In this document: positions 62,403 to 64,000 of the stretch, in pieces
How positions within the stretch are numbered: position 1 is the stretch's first letter
Layout: each line of letters begins with the position of its first letter
Source: Pseudomonas capeferrum
GTDB lineage: Bacteria > Pseudomonadota > Gammaproteobacteria > Pseudomonadales > Pseudomonadaceae
Length of the DNA stretch: 64,000 nt
Assembly: GCF_013523055.1 (NCBI RefSeq)
Contig: NZ_JAAMQM010000014.1
Span: 1 to 64,000 of the forward strand
Reading direction: 5' to 3'
Notes under the pieces: model-generated
The model's input: only the letters and a program-made list of their open reading frames with translations
Databases searched by the model: none
What the model was told of the DNA's origin: nothing
Position numbers and translations under genes: made by a program

Positions 62403-63508
62403 GTCAACCCCTACTGCTCAACCTGCGCGACCTGGCCTGCGGCTATGGCGACCAGCGCATCGTCCAGAACCTCAACCTGCACCTCAACGCAGGCGACATC
62501 GGTTGCCTGCTGGGTTCCTCGGGCTGCGGCAAGACCACCACCCTGCGCGCCATCGCCGGCTTCGAACCCATCCACGAGGGCGAGATCCAGCTGGCGGGCG
62601 AGGTCATTTCCCGCGCAGGGTTCACCCTGTCGCCGGAAAAGCGGCGGATCGGCATGGTCTTTCAGGACTATGCCCTCTTTCCTCACTTGACCGTGGCTCA
62701 GAACATCGCTTTCGGTATTGCCAAGCATCCCCGGCAGCAGGCCGTGGTCGAGGAAATGCTCGATCTGGTCAAGCTCGGTGGCCTGGGTGGCCGCTATCCT
62801 CACGAGTTGTCCGGAGGCCAGCAGCAACGTGTTGCACTGGCCCGGGCACTGGCGCCGGAGCCGCAACTGCTGTTGCTCGACGAGCCGTTCTCCAACCTGG
62901 ATGTGGAGCTGCGCCGACGCCTTAGTCATGAGGTACGCGATATCCTCAAGAGCCGTGGCACCAGCGCGATCCTGGTGACCCATGACCAGGAGGAAGCCTT
63001 CGCGGTCAGCGACCACGTCGGTGTGTTCAAGGAGGGCCGGCTGGAACAATGGGACACGCCGTACAACCTCTACCACGAGCCGCTGACGCCTTTCGTGGCG
63101 AGCTTCATTGGCCAGGGTTATTTCATCCGCGGCCAACTGATCAGTCATGAAGCGGTCAGTACCGAGCTGGGCGAACTGCAAGGCAACCGCGCCTATACCC
63201 TGACGCCGGGGAGCGCGGTGGACGTCCTGCTGCGCCCGGACGACATCGTGTACGCCCCGAACAGCGCCCTGCGCGCCCTGATCAACGGCAAGAGCTTCCT
63301 GGGCGCTTCGATCCTGTACCGTCTGAAGCTGCCTACCGGCAGCCAGCTGGAGGCCATCTTCCCCAGCCATATCGACCTTCAGATCGGACATGACGTCGGT
63401 ATCGATGTAGCCGCTGATCACTTGGTCGTGTTTCCGGCGGCTGGAACCGTGGCAGCGCAATTGCCGCATCAGGAGCTTGGGGTCAGGCGTTACGACCAGC
63501 AGGCATGA
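62399..63508 (+). CDS. ABC transporter ATPase of the PotA/FbpC (iron or polyamine) type, coupled to argF
   Basis: This 369-aa protein has an ABC ATPase domain: Walker A GSSGCGKTTT (~res 39-48), Q-loop FQDYALFPH, signature LSGGQQQRVALARAL (~res 138-152), Walker B LLLLDEPFSNLD and H-loop THDQEE. A C-terminal OB/TOBE regulatory domain follows (~res 240-369, LRPDDIVYAP). This layout fits importers of the FbpC, PotA or MalK group. No permease or binding-protein gene is adjacent, and it starts inside the argF stop codon overlap, so its partners are unidentified. Confidence 0.85.
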   Translation: MSQPLLLNLRDLACGYGDQRIVQNLNLHLNAGDIGCLLGSSGCGKTTTLRAIAGFEPIHEGEIQLAGEVISRAGFTLSPEKRRIGMVFQDYALFPHLTVAQNIAFGIAKHPRQQAVVEEMLDLVKLGGLGGRYPHELSGGQQQRVALARALAPEPQLLLLDEPFSNLDVELRRRLSHEVRDILKSRGTSAILVTHDQEEAFAVSDHVGVFKEGRLEQWDTPYNLYHEPLTPFVASFIGQGYFIRGQLISHEAVSTELGELQGNRAYTLTPGSAVDVLLRPDDIVYAPNSALRALINGKSFLGASILYRLKLPTGSQLEAIFPSHIDLQIGHDVGIDVAADHLVVFPAAGTVAAQLPHQELGVRRYDQQA

Positions 63509-63523
63509 GCCTCGGAGTGTTCT

Positions 63524-63587
63524 TGAGATCGAACGCCGCACGGGCGGCGCTCGATCCCTAGGCCGCCGAAAACAATCAGCATGCGCC
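63524..63587. repeat. Shortened copy of the 34.6-35.0 kb REP-type repeat
   Basis: This sequence repeats the same TTGAGATCGA-CGCCGC-GGGCGGCG block as in the 34571-35001 cluster, with a partial complementary arm. It sits between the ABC ATPase and the ybaK-like gene. Confidence 0.65.
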
Positions 63588-63601
63588 CGGCAGTCATTAC
63601 G

Positions 63602-64000
63602 CTACCCCGGTCCACGACCGATCGGGGCGAACTGCCCCTGGGTATGCGCCGCCAACACCGTCGCGGCCAGTTCGACTTCGAGTCCGCGTCGCCCGGCGCT
63701 GACATGAATGCTTTCAAATTGCTGCGCCGACTGGTCGATAAAGGTGCGCAGCCGCTTCTTCTGCCCCAAAGGGCTGATCCCGCCCACCAGATAGCCCGTG
63801 GCTCGCTGGGCCATGGCAGGATCGGCCATCTCGCACTTCTTGACCTTGGCCGCCTGGGCAAGGGCCTTGAGATCCAAGGTTCCTACCACCGGAACGACAG
63901 CTACCAGCAGTTCGCCCTTTTCGCTGGAGGCCAGCAGCGTCTTGAACACACGCAATGGGTCGAGACCAAGCTTTTGCGCCGCTTCCAGCCCATAAGACGC
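63602..64000 (-). CDS. ybaK: YbaK/EbsC-type aminoacyl-tRNA deacylase, partial (5' end outside window)
   Basis: The coding frame enters from the right edge (…ASYGLEAAQKLGLD at 64000-63960) and ends at 63602. YbaK hydrolyses mischarged Cys-tRNA-Pro. Conserved YbaK segments are VFKTLLASS, VVPVVGTLDLKALAQAAKVKKCEMADP, GYLVGGISPLGQKK and the final substrate-site stretch. About 133 residues are inside the window; the N-terminal ~20-25 residues are missing. Confidence 0.88.
   Translation of the reverse strand, partial: ASYGLEAAQKLGLDPLRVFKTLLASSEKGELLVAVVPVVGTLDLKALAQAAKVKKCEMADPAMAQRATGYLVGGISPLGQKKRLRTFIDQSAQQFESIHVSAGRRGLEVELAATVLAAHTQGQFAPIGRGPG

Overview
The window looks like the chromosome of a fluorescent soil Pseudomonas, most likely of the P. 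putida group. The evidence is uniformly GC-rich coding sequence, Pseudomonas-type gene neighbourhoods (braC-livHMGF, the Exo/Lig/Lhr-Core/PdeM repair cluster, dcd-csp-apbC-metG, and argG-motY-pyrC-rnt-peroxiredoxin-bfd-bfr-grxD), and P. putida-style REP palindromes. No prophage, IS element, transposase, CRISPR array, tRNA or complete rRNA gene was seen. The left edge holds two tandem minus-strand promoters with the layout of stable-RNA promoters, so an rRNA operon probably starts just outside the window. The right edge cuts a ybaK-type gene.

Layout, left to right. 1-6 kb: stable-RNA promoters, an FNT-family channel, an orphan GAF histidine kinase, and a FUSC/DUF1656/HlyD efflux operon behind a SlyA-like palindrome. 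6-7.7 kb: the tiny cbb3-oxidase subunit CcoM behind a perfect ANR/FNR box, plus small proteins of unknown function. 7.8-14.4 kb: rapA, an MHYT-GGDEF-EAL c-di-GMP enzyme overlapping a beta-hydroxyacid dehydrogenase tail to tail, and a DUF2288 gene. 14.8-19.8 kb: a complete branched-chain amino acid ABC transporter. 20-31.5 kb: lipoproteins, an FAD dehydrogenase, pdxH, an OmpA-like lipoprotein with a Lys/Ala-rich tail, a class C beta-lactamase-fold esterase, a GH50/agarase-like glycosidase, DinG and a small membrane protein. 31.5-35 kb: an OmpA lipoprotein and a four-gene operon that includes two SEC-C metal-binding proteins, followed by a large REP-type inverted repeat.

35-45 kb: a QuiP-like N-terminal-nucleophile acylase with several altered conserved positions, then the DNA-repair cluster (exonuclease, ATP-dependent ligase, Lhr-Core helicase, PdeM phosphoesterase) with an aspartoacylase/desuccinylase-family gene lodged in the middle. 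45-52.5 kb: dcd, a cold-shock gene with a long leader, apbC, metG, nth, a PA3496-family gene, an orphan LuxR-type regulator and a small membrane protein. 52.5-64 kb: argG, motY, pyrC-rnt, a 2-Cys peroxiredoxin, the iron-storage pair bfd and bfr behind two near-identical candidate Fur-controlled promoters, the CGFS glutaredoxin grxD, a molybdopterin oxidoreductase, and argF translationally coupled to an ABC ATPase that has no permease beside it.

Most of the window is core-genome housekeeping. The items most worth a second look are the repair cluster with its embedded deacylase, the SlyA-like operator on the efflux operon, the ANR-ccoM pairing, the matched bfd/bfr promoters, the His-rich SEC-C protein, the GH50-like enzyme and the degenerate QuiP. 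Family assignments come from reading the translated sequences and from recalled family features. No database search was run.
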